This document shows, in pieces, positions 31,811 to 41,370 of a stretch of 64,000 nt of DNA; the first letter of the stretch is position 1, and each line of letters starts with the position of its first letter. The translations under genes and the position numbers were made by a program. Source of the stretch: Stentor roeselii (lineage: Eukaryota; Ciliophora; Heterotrichea; Heterotrichida; Stentoridae); NCBI GenBank assembly GCA_006503475.1, contig RSEH01000148.1, forward strand, positions 1-64,000, written 5' to 3'. The notes below the pieces were generated by a model that saw only the letters and a list, made by a program, of their open reading frames with translations, was not told where the DNA came from and searched no databases.

Positions 31811-32575
31811 TGTTAATAATAAATAAAAATCTTAGGATCTTGGCTTGTTTCATTCTTTTTTAAAATATCGATATATGAAAACTTCAGGATTCATCGAATT
31901 ATTAAATTAGAGTGTTTTTTAAGTTAGGCACTTTTGTTTATTGTTAATATTCATTTCTTAGATTTTAGGATACTTTGAATTTAGTGGGTTAAAGGAATTT
32001 TCTGGGGATTAGAAATGATCTAAGGGAAATATTTATTCTCTGTTTTTAGATATAAAATCAAATTATAATTATTTTGGTTTTAGAATCAATCTGATAAGAT
32101 TTACTTATTAAGCAAATGTGATAAGTATTTTTACGATAAGAATCGATTTTTATACAAAACTTGACCATTCTTTATTATAATTTACATATTACTAAGCTTT
32201 AAAAGCAATAATACTCATAAGCTTTGTGGTCACAATAAAAAATTTATTTACAAAACCTAATAACTTTCACAAGTATTGTTGTTTTTGAAGCTGAAATCCT
32301 TTAAAAACTCAAGATTATCAAACTTCTCTCATAATTTCAATATTTAAATTCAATAAGACAAATTTCAAGCTTCTTAAAATTATTCTGGTTCTTCGATGCT
32401 ATTTGTCAATCATTTTCGTTCTTTAAAGCTCACAAATTCCTAGACTTATCTAAAACTAAAAATAAATATAAACAAAAACCATAAAATCCTCAAATTTTCC
32501 ACAAATCAATTAGCCTAAAGCACTTTCCATGCCTTATAAATCTTGTACTTTAAAATAAATACCTTGATTATATAA
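31811..32575. other. AT-rich intergenic region
   Basis: 765 bp with divergent genes on either side. No gene or RNA recognised. The final 200 bp before 32576 are G-poor on the plus strand, as in other 5' flanks. Confidence 0.5.
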
Positions 32576-32947
32576 ATGGAGGAAAGTACTGACACCGTTT
32601 CATCAGGAAGACCTTCTGATCGACTAAAATTGAATTTTAAGAGTGTTAATCTCCAAAATATTAAGAAAGTTGACTTGAAACTGGAAAAAAGTATCAGAAA
32701 AATCAACTCATATGAACTAGAAGACTTTTCCGACATACGAGAAATGCTCAGTTTATTGAGTCCCACAAGTCAGAAAGAATCTAATTTTGAAAATTCAACT
32801 TTAGACTCTGAGGTAGGTCTTGTCATTTCCCCTCTTTCTTCAGAAAAGTCATCAAAAAACCAAGCATTTACCCCAGGAAGAACTTTAAAAAGGAAGGAGT
32901 TCATTATAAGAACTAAAATTTTTCCAGTTAAGCAAAGTAACCTTTAA
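32576..32947 (+). CDS. Small polar protein of unknown function
   Basis: 123 residues, ATG at 32576. Mixed charge and Ser-rich, without a recognised domain. LKLNFKSVNLQNIKKVDLK could be an amphipathic helix, and the C-terminus is basic. Support comes from the isolated open frame, a start preceded by a typical G-poor flank, and Ser/Glu/Lys composition like other polar proteins here. Confidence 0.55.
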   Translation: MEESTDTVSSGRPSDRLKLNFKSVNLQNIKKVDLKLEKSIRKINSYELEDFSDIREMLSLLSPTSQKESNFENSTLDSEVGLVISPLSSEKSSKNQAFTPGRTLKRKEFIIRTKIFPVKQSNL

Positions 32948-33077
32948 CTAATGACTAAAGTCTGAATAATAATGAATTTTTATCAGTAATTTCATAATAT
33001 TCAGACAACTTTATTATGTCAAATAATTTGTATTTTTTTATCCTCAACTCAGAATTTCTTTAATATAGATAAAGTAA

Positions 33078-33779
33078 ATGGAAAATCAAGATTTTGAAAT
33101 ACCTGGAAAGCCTTGGAAGTTCTATAGTCATCTAGAAGCCTTTACAAATTACTTTGAAAGCAATTCAATTCGAAGTCTTCTAGTCCAGCACAGGCAAATT
33201 GCAATAAAAAACTGCACAGGTCAGAAGATATATTCAGAACTTCTTAAAAAATATATAGAAACTTTTGCAGTCAAGCCCAAAATTGAAATTTTGAACTACC
33301 TTAAACAACATCTTCAAAGTCTCTATTCATTCATCTGCGAATTAACGAATGGAAGCCAAAGTCCTGAAAAAATTCTTGATTTTCTCCAAAATTATTTTCA
33401 AAGATTCATAGAAAATCTTTATCTATCTCAAAGACTTGAAGAAGTTGCTAAAGAAATCATTTTAAATGGAATTAAGAAAAGAAGAGATGTTCACTCAAAT
33501 TATTTAATCGAATGGGTTAATTCAGAGAATGATATCGAAGGAATACTCTTTGATGTTTTTGCAGATGAATTAAACTGCAAAATTTTAGAGTTTACTTGTA
33601 ATTTTGATTTTTGGTTTATTGAATATGGGAGCAGGACGCCTGGAAATGAAGAGGTTTATTGTATTTGTTTTTTAAGAGCGAGGAAAAAGTTTTGGGTTTT
33701 TATGAGTATTCAAGAAATGGAAGATTATGCACTTGAAGTTGGAAAGAATATAGTTCATTTAAGTGATAGAACTAAATAA
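33078..33779 (+). CDS. Hypothetical protein, remotely OTU/otubain-like
   Basis: 233 residues, ATG at 33078. Mostly helical N-terminal half, then IEGILFDVFADELNCKILEF and a strand-rich end (EEVYCICFLRARKKFWVFMS). The order helix, ADELNCKI, then VYCICFLRARKKFWV, recalls the C-terminal half of otubain-type OTU domains, but the DGNCFYR nucleophile motif is not seen. If related, it would be a non-catalytic version. I do not assign a function. It sits 170 bp before the FHA gene on the same strand. Confidence 0.6.
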   Translation: MENQDFEIPGKPWKFYSHLEAFTNYFESNSIRSLLVQHRQIAIKNCTGQKIYSELLKKYIETFAVKPKIEILNYLKQHLQSLYSFICELTNGSQSPEKILDFLQNYFQRFIENLYLSQRLEEVAKEIILNGIKKRRDVHSNYLIEWVNSENDIEGILFDVFADELNCKILEFTCNFDFWFIEYGSRTPGNEEVYCICFLRARKKFWVFMSIQEMEDYALEVGKNIVHLSDRTK

Positions 33780-33949
33780 TGGTGTTTCATGTTCTAGATA
33801 AGTAGAATGAAGATATAAGTTGGATATGATTAAATGTGTTATTTTATTAAAATCTTTCATTATATAGATGATTACTCTTAAAGCAGCTGTAATTCTTTTA
33901 ACTTCATTTCAAAGATCCCAACCCTTCAATTCCCTAAAATATAAAAATT

Positions 33950-35377
33950 ATGTCTGGAAACATTAATATTCTTCTAAATACCCTACAACATCTCTACGAA
34001 ACCGACGAAAAAAAAACTCAATACCTCCCCAACATTTCAGAAATCTCATTTTTCGTATCCCTTCTTCTAAAGCATAACCCAAACACCAGAAGACTACTCC
34101 GAAGGTTAAACCCATTACTATTAAGTCTTCAAACGAACATCGAAAATATCGATTACTTAATATCTCAAATAGAAGATCAAATACTATCAGTTCTAACATC
34201 AGACTGTCAAACAAATCCAACAAACATTCCAATAATTTTGCAAGAATCCCGATTGGACTCCTCCCATCCTAGTCTCTGTTCAATCCTTCCTTATTTCCTG
34301 AAACTTTTATACATTTACGAGTTCGGGCAAGACACAGTTCCTTATTCCTATCAAATATTTTCAAATTGGATTTTCCGGTTTTTAGCAAAACTTGGGATCT
34401 CTTCAACAAGATTTTCAAATTGTCTTCTTAAAAAGTACATATGTGGATCTCCAGAGCTGTCATTCGAAGACTGCATTGTTGACGTGCCGTTGATTTCTAC
34501 GTTTTTTGATTATTTTCTAATAGAAAGAAACCTTTGGTTTTTTTCGAAAGTGTCGCAAATTTCAGAAGTTGTTTTGAAAAAAACGAAAATTGGAAGAACT
34601 GGGTTGAATTTAACTGTTTCTAAGTCGAAACCTGAGTTTTCGAATGATAAACAAGCCTTGCCTGAGATGACTCGGTTCAAGTTTTCAGGGGGATGTTTGG
34701 ATCTAGAGAATAATGAAGGATATCGAGATGATTACTTGATTTTAGTTGGAAAACATCAGTTGTGTGATATTAAGTTACCTGAAAATGATCCTGATACTGA
34801 AGATGTCAGTTGTGTTATTTTTCCTTGTTATAGGTATTGGAAAATCGTAGATGTTAGTCAATCTTCTTATCCTAAAGTTGGGGTTAAACTTAATGTAGGT
34901 GAACCTTACTTTGTTGAACCTGGATGTCTTGTTTCTTTTGGAAAAAATTGCACTTTGATTGTTGTTGATATTTTGTTTGATGAAAATGAATTTGGGGTGT
35001 TTTTTACGACTCTAAGGTTCATGTTTGTTAAAGGACCTTATGTTAATGAATTGAAAGAGTTTAGAGCAAATTTAACTGAAAATCTAGAGAATCATGATTT
35101 TTTGGTTGGAAGAGGTTCTTTTGGAAGAAATACTAGTTTATTTATTCCTGAAAGGTATGGACTTGGAAGAGAACACGCTTGTTTTCGCTATACTGAGAAA
35201 GGATGGTCACTAATTGACCTGGGTTCACTACGCGGTTCCTTTATTCATTTAAAAAAAGGAATCGATCAAGGTAAAAATTTTTCGTCAATCTCGAACCTTT
35301 TAAGCAATTCTCAAGAGTCATCAACAATAAACATATGCGACTACATCTTCTACATCTCCAGGGATCAAGAAGTCTAA
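33950..35377 (+). CDS. FHA-domain protein
   Basis: 475 residues. The C-terminal forkhead-associated domain is clear: LVGRGSFGRNTSLFIPE, LGREHACFRY and LIDLGSLRGSFIHL carry the Gly-Arg, Arg-x-His-type and Gly-Ser phosphothreonine-binding positions. An earlier region (about residues 255-340; LILVGKHQLCDIKLPEND ... CLVSFG) looks like a second, degenerate FHA fold. The N-terminal 220 residues are helical and unrecognised. FHA domains bind phosphothreonine peptides, so this is probably a kinase-linked adaptor. Base composition resets near 35220. Confidence 0.8.
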   Translation: MSGNINILLNTLQHLYETDEKKTQYLPNISEISFFVSLLLKHNPNTRRLLRRLNPLLLSLQTNIENIDYLISQIEDQILSVLTSDCQTNPTNIPIILQESRLDSSHPSLCSILPYFLKLLYIYEFGQDTVPYSYQIFSNWIFRFLAKLGISSTRFSNCLLKKYICGSPELSFEDCIVDVPLISTFFDYFLIERNLWFFSKVSQISEVVLKKTKIGRTGLNLTVSKSKPEFSNDKQALPEMTRFKFSGGCLDLENNEGYRDDYLILVGKHQLCDIKLPENDPDTEDVSCVIFPCYRYWKIVDVSQSSYPKVGVKLNVGEPYFVEPGCLVSFGKNCTLIVVDILFDENEFGVFFTTLRFMFVKGPYVNELKEFRANLTENLENHDFLVGRGSFGRNTSLFIPERYGLGREHACFRYTEKGWSLIDLGSLRGSFIHLKKGIDQGKNFSSISNLLSNSQESSTINICDYIFYISRDQEV

Positions 35378-35405
35378 GACCCCTCCTAATAATTATTTAT
35401 TATCC

Positions 35406-38042
35406 TCACCACTGCTCTTCCATCCTCCTTTCAGCCAAGTCAAGAAAGTTTAGTTTAGGGTTGATAGTCGGATAAGGAAAAGTGTCAGAGACTATAAACA
35501 ACTTGTTTCCAGGAGTCGGAAGTTTTTTCACCCAGTCTTCATATTCTCTGTTTACTTTCAAGAACTCTTCTTGCGCCATTTCGAAGTAAGTCGACTGCAA
35601 GGACCTTAAATCTTCTCTTTTAGTACTTTCCAGAAGTTTTTGCACTTTTTGAAGGATTTCTTGTGTCACTTCTTTGTTTTCTTCTGACTTTTCAAAGTTG
35701 AAATGTTTTAGAGATAACACCCTATAACATAAAAAATGATGAAACATGTTTCGAACGTCTTTACTCCAGTGAAAATGGAATTTTTTAAATTTTGACTTGA
35801 GTAAAGTCTCTAAAACGATGCTTTTTCTAAGATTTCCTTGTAATAAATGAAACTGGTTGTAAATAAACCAGAGACATTTCGCGATATTCAACGCGTTTTC
35901 ATCGTTTAAACAGACGTTAAGTCCTTTCACGAAGAAATCAATATCGAAGTTGCTTGGTAAGATCTGTTTATAAGAAAAGTAAGAAGAAAACATCTGGTTT
36001 AGGACTTTAAACATTTCTTGCACTGAATGAAAATCGTAAACATTTGTTTTTTTAAATAAAATCCTGACCATTACGTTGAAATTGCGAGGGTCGTATAATA
36101 ATTTACTGGCGCATGAGACTAAAATATCTGGGTACTCAATTGTGTGCCGTTCTTTCATCTCGATAAAGAAAACTTTCAGAAGAATTTTATAACCAGTCAC
36201 GCAGGACCACATGAAATGATGGGAAATCGTTTGTTTGTATACGTGGTCAATCCACTCATGGAAAAAACTGAAAAATGCAAGTCCTCGCTTTTCGAGACGA
36301 CCTCGCCAGTCTGGTTGTTGAAGAGCTGCTGCGAATGAATCGTCTTTGAAGTCCTTTGGGATCAACTCGTGGAAGGGGTCCCAGTCAAGAGGATTAGCGA
36401 TGCTATGAGTTTCATCTTCATCTTCACTAGTCCTCCATTCCTCAATAGTAAAATAAGACTTTTTCTTCACAAGTTCCTTGACAATATCCCTAAACTGTGG
36501 AATACGAAACCAGCAAATAGCCAGAGTTTTATCAATATAAACCTGAGTAACCGAGTCAACTCCTTTATACACCATTCTAGAAAAAGTGACTTTCAATACA
36601 CCCTGAAGCATTTTCAAATACTCAGCGGCGATTTTTTGTTTCTCATCAAGTATATCATTAGCCGTTTTAATCAAACTGAGATGTCCAATATCAAGTTCTC
36701 CCCGATTAATAACCAAAAGAATAGCCTGAAAGTAAAACGGTTTAATATCATAATTAACCATCGGAGCATATTCCACCAAATAATTCGTCAATTCAATTAA
36801 AATCCTCTGAGACTTCATCAGCGCTTTCGAGCTGTTAAACGTGTAAAGCATGATCGATTCTTTCGCAGATTTCTTCAACAAATCACAGAGATTATCAATA
36901 AGATTCATTTTATATTTAAACAGTTCTCGTTCATGGGCAGCTCCAACTTTTCCACTTTGAAACTTTACAGATTTTTTCAATTTATTCATCATTTTCTGGA
37001 TTTCAATGATTTCCTTTGGCAGGTTCTTCTTCGGCTTGTTGGTGTTGACGATGTTGAGGTTCTGGACAGTGATGCCGTTTTCAGTGTTAACTCCACTGAT
37101 AAGTTGTACAAAAGTAGGCATTCCTGAGATTTTCAAAGCTCCTTGAACTTTTCCTACTTTTCTACCACAAAGCCAAAGGTCTTCAGAAAGGTTTTTAAAA
37201 TGTTCTGCATGGATCGATCGAAGGACTTTATCATAGTCGAACTGCTGAGTGATGATACTGTTAAAGTCCAGAAATGACTCTTTTCTGTAAATCGCGCTGA
37301 GGTCCTGAGCGAAGATCTTGGTAAAGTTAATCCAACAATCGCCAACCAGTTCTTTTTTTGACTTATGGTGCTTGTAAAGTCTCAGTTGTAAAGCAGCATC
37401 TCTGATTTTATTCATCGTTACTAAAAAATCAACTCCAACAGTTCCTTCTTCCAGGTCCCATGAAGGGTGGTCACTTGTTTCAGAGTGAAGACTTTCTTTA
37501 CTAAAGTCACTTGCGAACTTTATAGAAGATGAAAAAGTTCCTAGGTTGTCTTCTTCTAGTTCAAAGTGAAGTGAAAGGGCTGAGATCTGAAGACGGGTTT
37601 CTTCTAAGAACTCCAGGTCGAAACTTATTCGGCCTACTATTATTTTATTGCTTTCAAGACTCAGATTCTGATGAACCGGGCCGTCGATTATTGAGTTTAT
37701 CTTGATACTTGTTGAACAGAATACTTTCCCATTCGCGTTCACGATGACTTCTAAACGATGAGTGTTTAATTCGTCTAAGCTGTACTCGTAGATTGATTCG
37801 TGGACTGAAGGCCATCTGTAAACTTCTTCTGATTTTAAAAGTCCTGGAAGTGTTATTGTTTTGTGGGGAAAGGTAAAGTCTACGCTTACTTTAGGGTCTT
37901 TCGAGGAGGTCAAGGAAAGGTCTCGGATTTTCACCTTTGATAACTTGATGAAAAACTTGAGTATGAAAGAGGATTGATTTTCTAATCGGTTGGTTTTTGT
38001 TGCATCGGTTTTATGATGTTTGGGTTTTGTGCAGTTTCCCAT
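35406..38042 (-). CDS. Large protein with MGNC acylation motif; possibly DUF1765-like
   Basis: 878 residues beginning MGNCTKPK, which fits myristoylation plus palmitoylation. Residues about 25-300 look beta-rich with C2-like character (FFIKLSKVKIRDLSL; QLRLYKHHKSKKELVGDCW). The second half is helical, with LDWDPFHELIPKDF and a long block around HWSKDVRNMFHHFLCYRVL. The helical half recalls DUF1765-type proteins of fungi and protists, a weak memory-based match. A membrane-attached scaffold is a fair guess. Eight bases separate it from the gene upstream. Confidence 0.6.
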   Translation of the reverse strand: MGNCTKPKHHKTDATKTNRLENQSSFILKFFIKLSKVKIRDLSLTSSKDPKVSVDFTFPHKTITLPGLLKSEEVYRWPSVHESIYEYSLDELNTHRLEVIVNANGKVFCSTSIKINSIIDGPVHQNLSLESNKIIVGRISFDLEFLEETRLQISALSLHFELEEDNLGTFSSSIKFASDFSKESLHSETSDHPSWDLEEGTVGVDFLVTMNKIRDAALQLRLYKHHKSKKELVGDCWINFTKIFAQDLSAIYRKESFLDFNSIITQQFDYDKVLRSIHAEHFKNLSEDLWLCGRKVGKVQGALKISGMPTFVQLISGVNTENGITVQNLNIVNTNKPKKNLPKEIIEIQKMMNKLKKSVKFQSGKVGAAHERELFKYKMNLIDNLCDLLKKSAKESIMLYTFNSSKALMKSQRILIELTNYLVEYAPMVNYDIKPFYFQAILLVINRGELDIGHLSLIKTANDILDEKQKIAAEYLKMLQGVLKVTFSRMVYKGVDSVTQVYIDKTLAICWFRIPQFRDIVKELVKKKSYFTIEEWRTSEDEDETHSIANPLDWDPFHELIPKDFKDDSFAAALQQPDWRGRLEKRGLAFFSFFHEWIDHVYKQTISHHFMWSCVTGYKILLKVFFIEMKERHTIEYPDILVSCASKLLYDPRNFNVMVRILFKKTNVYDFHSVQEMFKVLNQMFSSYFSYKQILPSNFDIDFFVKGLNVCLNDENALNIAKCLWFIYNQFHLLQGNLRKSIVLETLLKSKFKKFHFHWSKDVRNMFHHFLCYRVLSLKHFNFEKSEENKEVTQEILQKVQKLLESTKREDLRSLQSTYFEMAQEEFLKVNREYEDWVKKLPTPGNKLFIVSDTFPYPTINPKLNFLDLAERRMEEQW

Positions 38043-38050
38043 AATATTAG

Positions 38051-38953
38051 CTAACTAGAAATTTTCGTTACTGACTCTGGTTCAGATGGAATGGACTCTT
38101 TTTCAGCTTTTAACTCTTCTGGCTTGGCCTGGGCTCCTTGTTTTTGTTTGCCTTTGCCCTGTGAGTCTTGTTTTTTCTTTGACTCTTGTTGTTTCTTTTT
38201 ATTTTCTTCTTTTTGCTTCGAGTCTTCTTTTTTTCCTTCATTTTTTTTTCCTTGCTGGTTTTTTTTCCCTTCTTCTTTACCTTGAGCTGATTTTTTCCCT
38301 TCTTCCTTCCCTTGAGCTTGTTTTTTCCCTTCTTCTTTCCCAGAAGGAGCTGCTTTGCCCTTAGCCTCAGTTTTCCCAGTTTCATTTTTCACTTCATCAT
38401 TTTGAATAAACAAATTTTCATAAGTCTCCATCACTTTATTCACTTTAAACGGGACCTCAAAGAAAGGAATGGCTTCTGAAAGTCCAGGAAGACTCATCAA
38501 ATGAGAAGCCCATCTCAAAATACATGGAAATTTATTCTTTTCCCCAAAAGTCACTCCTCCGATGGTCTTCTGGACCACTGCATATGCGGCGATATCTGCG
38601 ACTGTGATATGGTTGGAGACCAGGAAGGTCCTAGAAAGCAACTTTTTTTCAAGGTGGTCAAGAAAATCACTTGCTGGGATTGAGTTTGCCAGTTCTACCC
38701 AAGAACTTGTTTGAGCTTTTTCTAGTGGAGTCTCGCCTAATAGCAAAGATTCAACTCCTGAAACACTTGCTAGAAATGAGTAAATCGATAGAGGGTGGCG
38801 TAAAGCTTGCTTGGATGAAAGGACTGGAAGGTTTAAGTTCAAGTGATGCACTGATTGGTTTGAGAGCTCAATGGTTTTTATATTCGCGCGGGAATAGAGG
38901 TTTATCGCCTTGGCTACCACTGACTTTGGCTCATGGTCCACAATTAATTCCAT
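38051..38953 (-). CDS. GST C-terminal domain protein with Lys-rich repeat tail (AIMP/Arc1-like)
   Basis: 300 residues. The first 190 hold a GST-C fold, with LEKKLLSRTFLVSNHITVADIAAYAVVQ, the typical motif of the GST domains that assemble tRNA synthetase and eEF1 complexes. Residues about 200-290 are Lys/Glu/Gly/Gln repeats (GKEEGKKQAQ, GKEEGKKSAQ, GKEEGKKNQQ). Arc1p and AIMP proteins have a similar GST plus Lys-rich linker, but there an EMAPII tRNA-binding domain follows; here the protein ends. It could bind tRNA loosely and tether synthetases. The next gene starts 8 bp after the stop. Confidence 0.7.
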   Translation of the reverse strand: MELIVDHEPKSVVAKAINLYSRANIKTIELSNQSVHHLNLNLPVLSSKQALRHPLSIYSFLASVSGVESLLLGETPLEKAQTSSWVELANSIPASDFLDHLEKKLLSRTFLVSNHITVADIAAYAVVQKTIGGVTFGEKNKFPCILRWASHLMSLPGLSEAIPFFEVPFKVNKVMETYENLFIQNDEVKNETGKTEAKGKAAPSGKEEGKKQAQGKEEGKKSAQGKEEGKKNQQGKKNEGKKEDSKQKEENKKKQQESKKKQDSQGKGKQKQGAQAKPEELKAEKESIPSEPESVTKISS

Positions 38954-39049
38954 TATTGGAGGATTGACTTGAATATAGATGAAAAGTTTTTTGGGTTTTT
39001 TTATGAATTTTAAAAGAATTTGGAAGGGAAGGCTGAGGGGATTATTTTT

Positions 39050-40261
39050 TTAATCTAGTTGGAAACGGTTTCGGTCGCTTCTACTACTTGGTGATACTCG
39101 AAGAAGCTCATCTGATAGAAAAATTGACTTTTTGCATAGGGGACAAGAGTTGTGAGTTGCTGTCCATATGTCTATGCAAGCTGAATGAAAATTGTGAAAA
39201 CATCCTAAAGTTCTCACTTTCTCATCTGAGAAATTATTTAAACAAATACAACAAGTGTCATTATTTTGATCAACCAATCTAAAATAATGTTGAGGAAAGC
39301 ACTGATTCATTACATGCTGAGCAATAAGTCTCTCATTTTCCTCTTCTAAACAACATTTTCTTTTCAGTTTTTTAAAAGCCTTAATTCCAACAAAGCTCAT
39401 TCCAATAAAAGAAAAGACCAAAACCGTACTACTCACAAGAATATACCAAAAAAAGCTTCTTCTATCATGACCCTTAATTTCCAGTTCAAGTTTAAAAGGA
39501 CACGCCAAATGCGAAGTGCAAAAAAATCCCCAAATCAAGTACTTTTCCTGTAAAAAAAACCTACTCATCATATCCTGTTTCTCCGGAAAGCCGATATGCT
39601 TTCGATTACTTCTAAACGAAGGAAGATTATCTATCTTGCCAGAAGGCATCAAATAAACATGCAAGTCTTTCGAGGTAAAATCATCAAATTCAACATGAAT
39701 GTAGTTTTTATCCTGTTGAAGTTTTGTATAAAAAAAGGTCCAAGAGTGACCAGGAAGCAAATCAGCTTTATTCGAGTCCAGAGGCAATTTGTTTATTTTT
39801 GTTTTGCAACTTTTTCCTGTGAAGCCGAAGTCACAGATGCACTCATTTAAACATTTTCCTTTTGAAGAACAGTCTTCAGGACAAAAAGGTTTTTGATGAT
39901 ATTCGATGTTTATTTGAATGTCTGTTACTTTTACATCAGTTGAGTCGAAAAACAAACCTGAAAGGTAAAAAGTTTCGTTTTTTAAATGTTCTTCGTTTAT
40001 TATTAGCTCTGGGAAGGTGTAATCCCAGTTTTTTACATCGCAAAACTCGCAGTTTGTCACGAAGGTGTTTTCGAGTGGATCGTGCTCGAATATAGGAAAT
40101 TCACCGAATTTACCGATTAGGACTAGACTTGAGGATGTAGAAGTGATTAAAACTAGACCTGAATCTTGGGATAAATTTAACCGCGATATGTCGACTTTTT
40201 GGACTTTTGATGAGAATACTTGATGAAGATTCAAAGCTAGGAAGAGATTAATCAAAACCAT
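39050..40261 (-). CDS. Single-pass membrane RING-H2 E3 ubiquitin ligase with EGF-like lumenal region
   Basis: 403 residues. Signal peptide (MVLINLFLALNLHQVFS), lumenal part with an EGF-like set (CPEDCSSKGKCLNECICDF), membrane span at about residues 277-300 (FWYILVSSTVLVFSFIGM), and a C-terminal RING-H2 finger: CCICLNNF-x12-CFHNFHSACIDIW-x7-CPLC. All eight ligands (C3H2C3) are present. The plan resembles the PA-TM-RING/goliath type, with an EGF-like rather than PA lumenal domain. Likely endosomal or plasma-membrane ligase. Confidence 0.85.
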   Translation of the reverse strand: MVLINLFLALNLHQVFSSKVQKVDISRLNLSQDSGLVLITSTSSSLVLIGKFGEFPIFEHDPLENTFVTNCEFCDVKNWDYTFPELIINEEHLKNETFYLSGLFFDSTDVKVTDIQINIEYHQKPFCPEDCSSKGKCLNECICDFGFTGKSCKTKINKLPLDSNKADLLPGHSWTFFYTKLQQDKNYIHVEFDDFTSKDLHVYLMPSGKIDNLPSFRSNRKHIGFPEKQDMMSRFFLQEKYLIWGFFCTSHLACPFKLELEIKGHDRRSFFWYILVSSTVLVFSFIGMSFVGIKAFKKLKRKCCLEEENERLIAQHVMNQCFPQHYFRLVDQNNDTCCICLNNFSDEKVRTLGCFHNFHSACIDIWTATHNSCPLCKKSIFLSDELLRVSPSSRSDRNRFQLD

Positions 40262-40790
40262 TTATATGAAAACATCTGGTATTTCGAGAAGTTTCTGTAT
40301 TTATATATTATTATTATCAACAGTTATATTGAATTCTGTTGATAAATTGAAGCTAAATGATAAGAGTTTCGGCTAATTATAATTAGTAAATATTTAAATT
40401 TTCTATGTTATCAATAAAAAGTTACATTTATTCTGAATATATTTTCCTTAATATTTACTGAGCTTCTCAAGTCCAAAAAAACATATCACCTAATTCACTC
40501 ATACAAACTCTCAACTTTCCATTCAAAACATATAACTGAAACAAATGCACATTCATCTAAAATAACAATAAAAAATCCTTAAAAAAATCAAACCCTTAGT
40601 ATTTAAAATCAAAAATACACCCTGATTCACTCACATAAACTCTCTATTATCCATTCAATACATACAACTGAAACATATTCACATTCATAAAAAATCCTTA
40701 AAAACAATCAAACCCTTAATATGTAAAATCAATCAACCCATCAATAAAATCTCCAAAACTCCCAAAACCTCCTAAATCATAATAATCCCT
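40262..40790. other. Intergenic region with divergent promoters and a direct duplication
   Basis: 529 bp between a minus-strand and a plus-strand gene. The right half is G-poor on the plus strand and contains an imperfect duplication (see next entry). No gene seen. Confidence 0.6.
40487..40732 (+). repeat. Imperfect direct duplication of about 115-125 bp
   Basis: Copy 1 (about 40487-40612) and copy 2 (about 40618-40732) share, in order, TTCACTCA-AAACTCTC, CCATTCAA-ACATA-AACTGAAACA, CACATTCAT, AAAAAATCCTTAAAAA and AATCAAACCCTTA. Copy 2 has a deletion of about 10 bp. It lies just upstream of the gene at 40791. Confidence 0.85.
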
Positions 40791-41354
40791 ATGTTCGACC
40801 TCCAAGGGCCCATGTCCTCCCGTCAATCAAACAGCAAGACGCCAGTTCCAAAATCAGGAAAGCCCGCATTTTTCGGTCTTCTGAACCAAAACCTAAGCGA
40901 CGTGCGAGACAACATGCAAAGACTTTACAAACTTCCAGGAAACTCCTACCTGAAGCCCTGGGGCAACGAAAAGACGATCGGAAAAGCGACTCCTCGAAAA
41001 GTATCAAACAAGCCAGACCTGACTTTGATGGTATCAGACATCGAAGGTGCTCAAAGCCGAAGAAACCGTTCGAATTTTATTGAAATAAACCGAAGTCTCG
41101 ACGAGAAGTCTCTGAACCTTCCCGAGATTCGAAAGCCTTATTTCCCCAGAAAGCATTTATTGCAAGAAGGGCCTTCAGAGACTCCAAGTCCAGAAAGGTC
41201 GAGAAAGATGGGTTTACTTGAACAACTGCAGAACCCGAAGCCTGTTTATTTAAGTACCAGGAAGAAATACGCTGCTCCTAATAGACAGGGAAAGCCCATT
41301 CGACTGTTCATTGAAGAAAAACTTACTCCGAAGATAGGATCGAAGTGGGATTAA
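40791..41354 (+). CDS. Basic protein of unknown function
   Basis: 187 residues, ATG at 40791. Rich in Lys, Arg, Ser and Pro, likely disordered. Segments such as PFFGL-like PAFFGLLNQNLSDVRDNM and RKMGLLEQLQNPKP may be short binding helices. No domain recognised. Sixteen bases separate it from the PKG gene downstream. Codon composition is gene-like. Confidence 0.65.
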   Translation: MFDLQGPMSSRQSNSKTPVPKSGKPAFFGLLNQNLSDVRDNMQRLYKLPGNSYLKPWGNEKTIGKATPRKVSNKPDLTLMVSDIEGAQSRRNRSNFIEINRSLDEKSLNLPEIRKPYFPRKHLLQEGPSETPSPERSRKMGLLEQLQNPKPVYLSTRKKYAAPNRQGKPIRLFIEEKLTPKIGSKWD

Positions 41355-41370
41355 ATAACTTGCAATAAAC

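Noticed and set aside
38086-38385. Overlapping plus- and minus-strand frames within the GST-C gene tail
   Set aside because: Shadows of the low-complexity Lys/Glu/Gly repeat.
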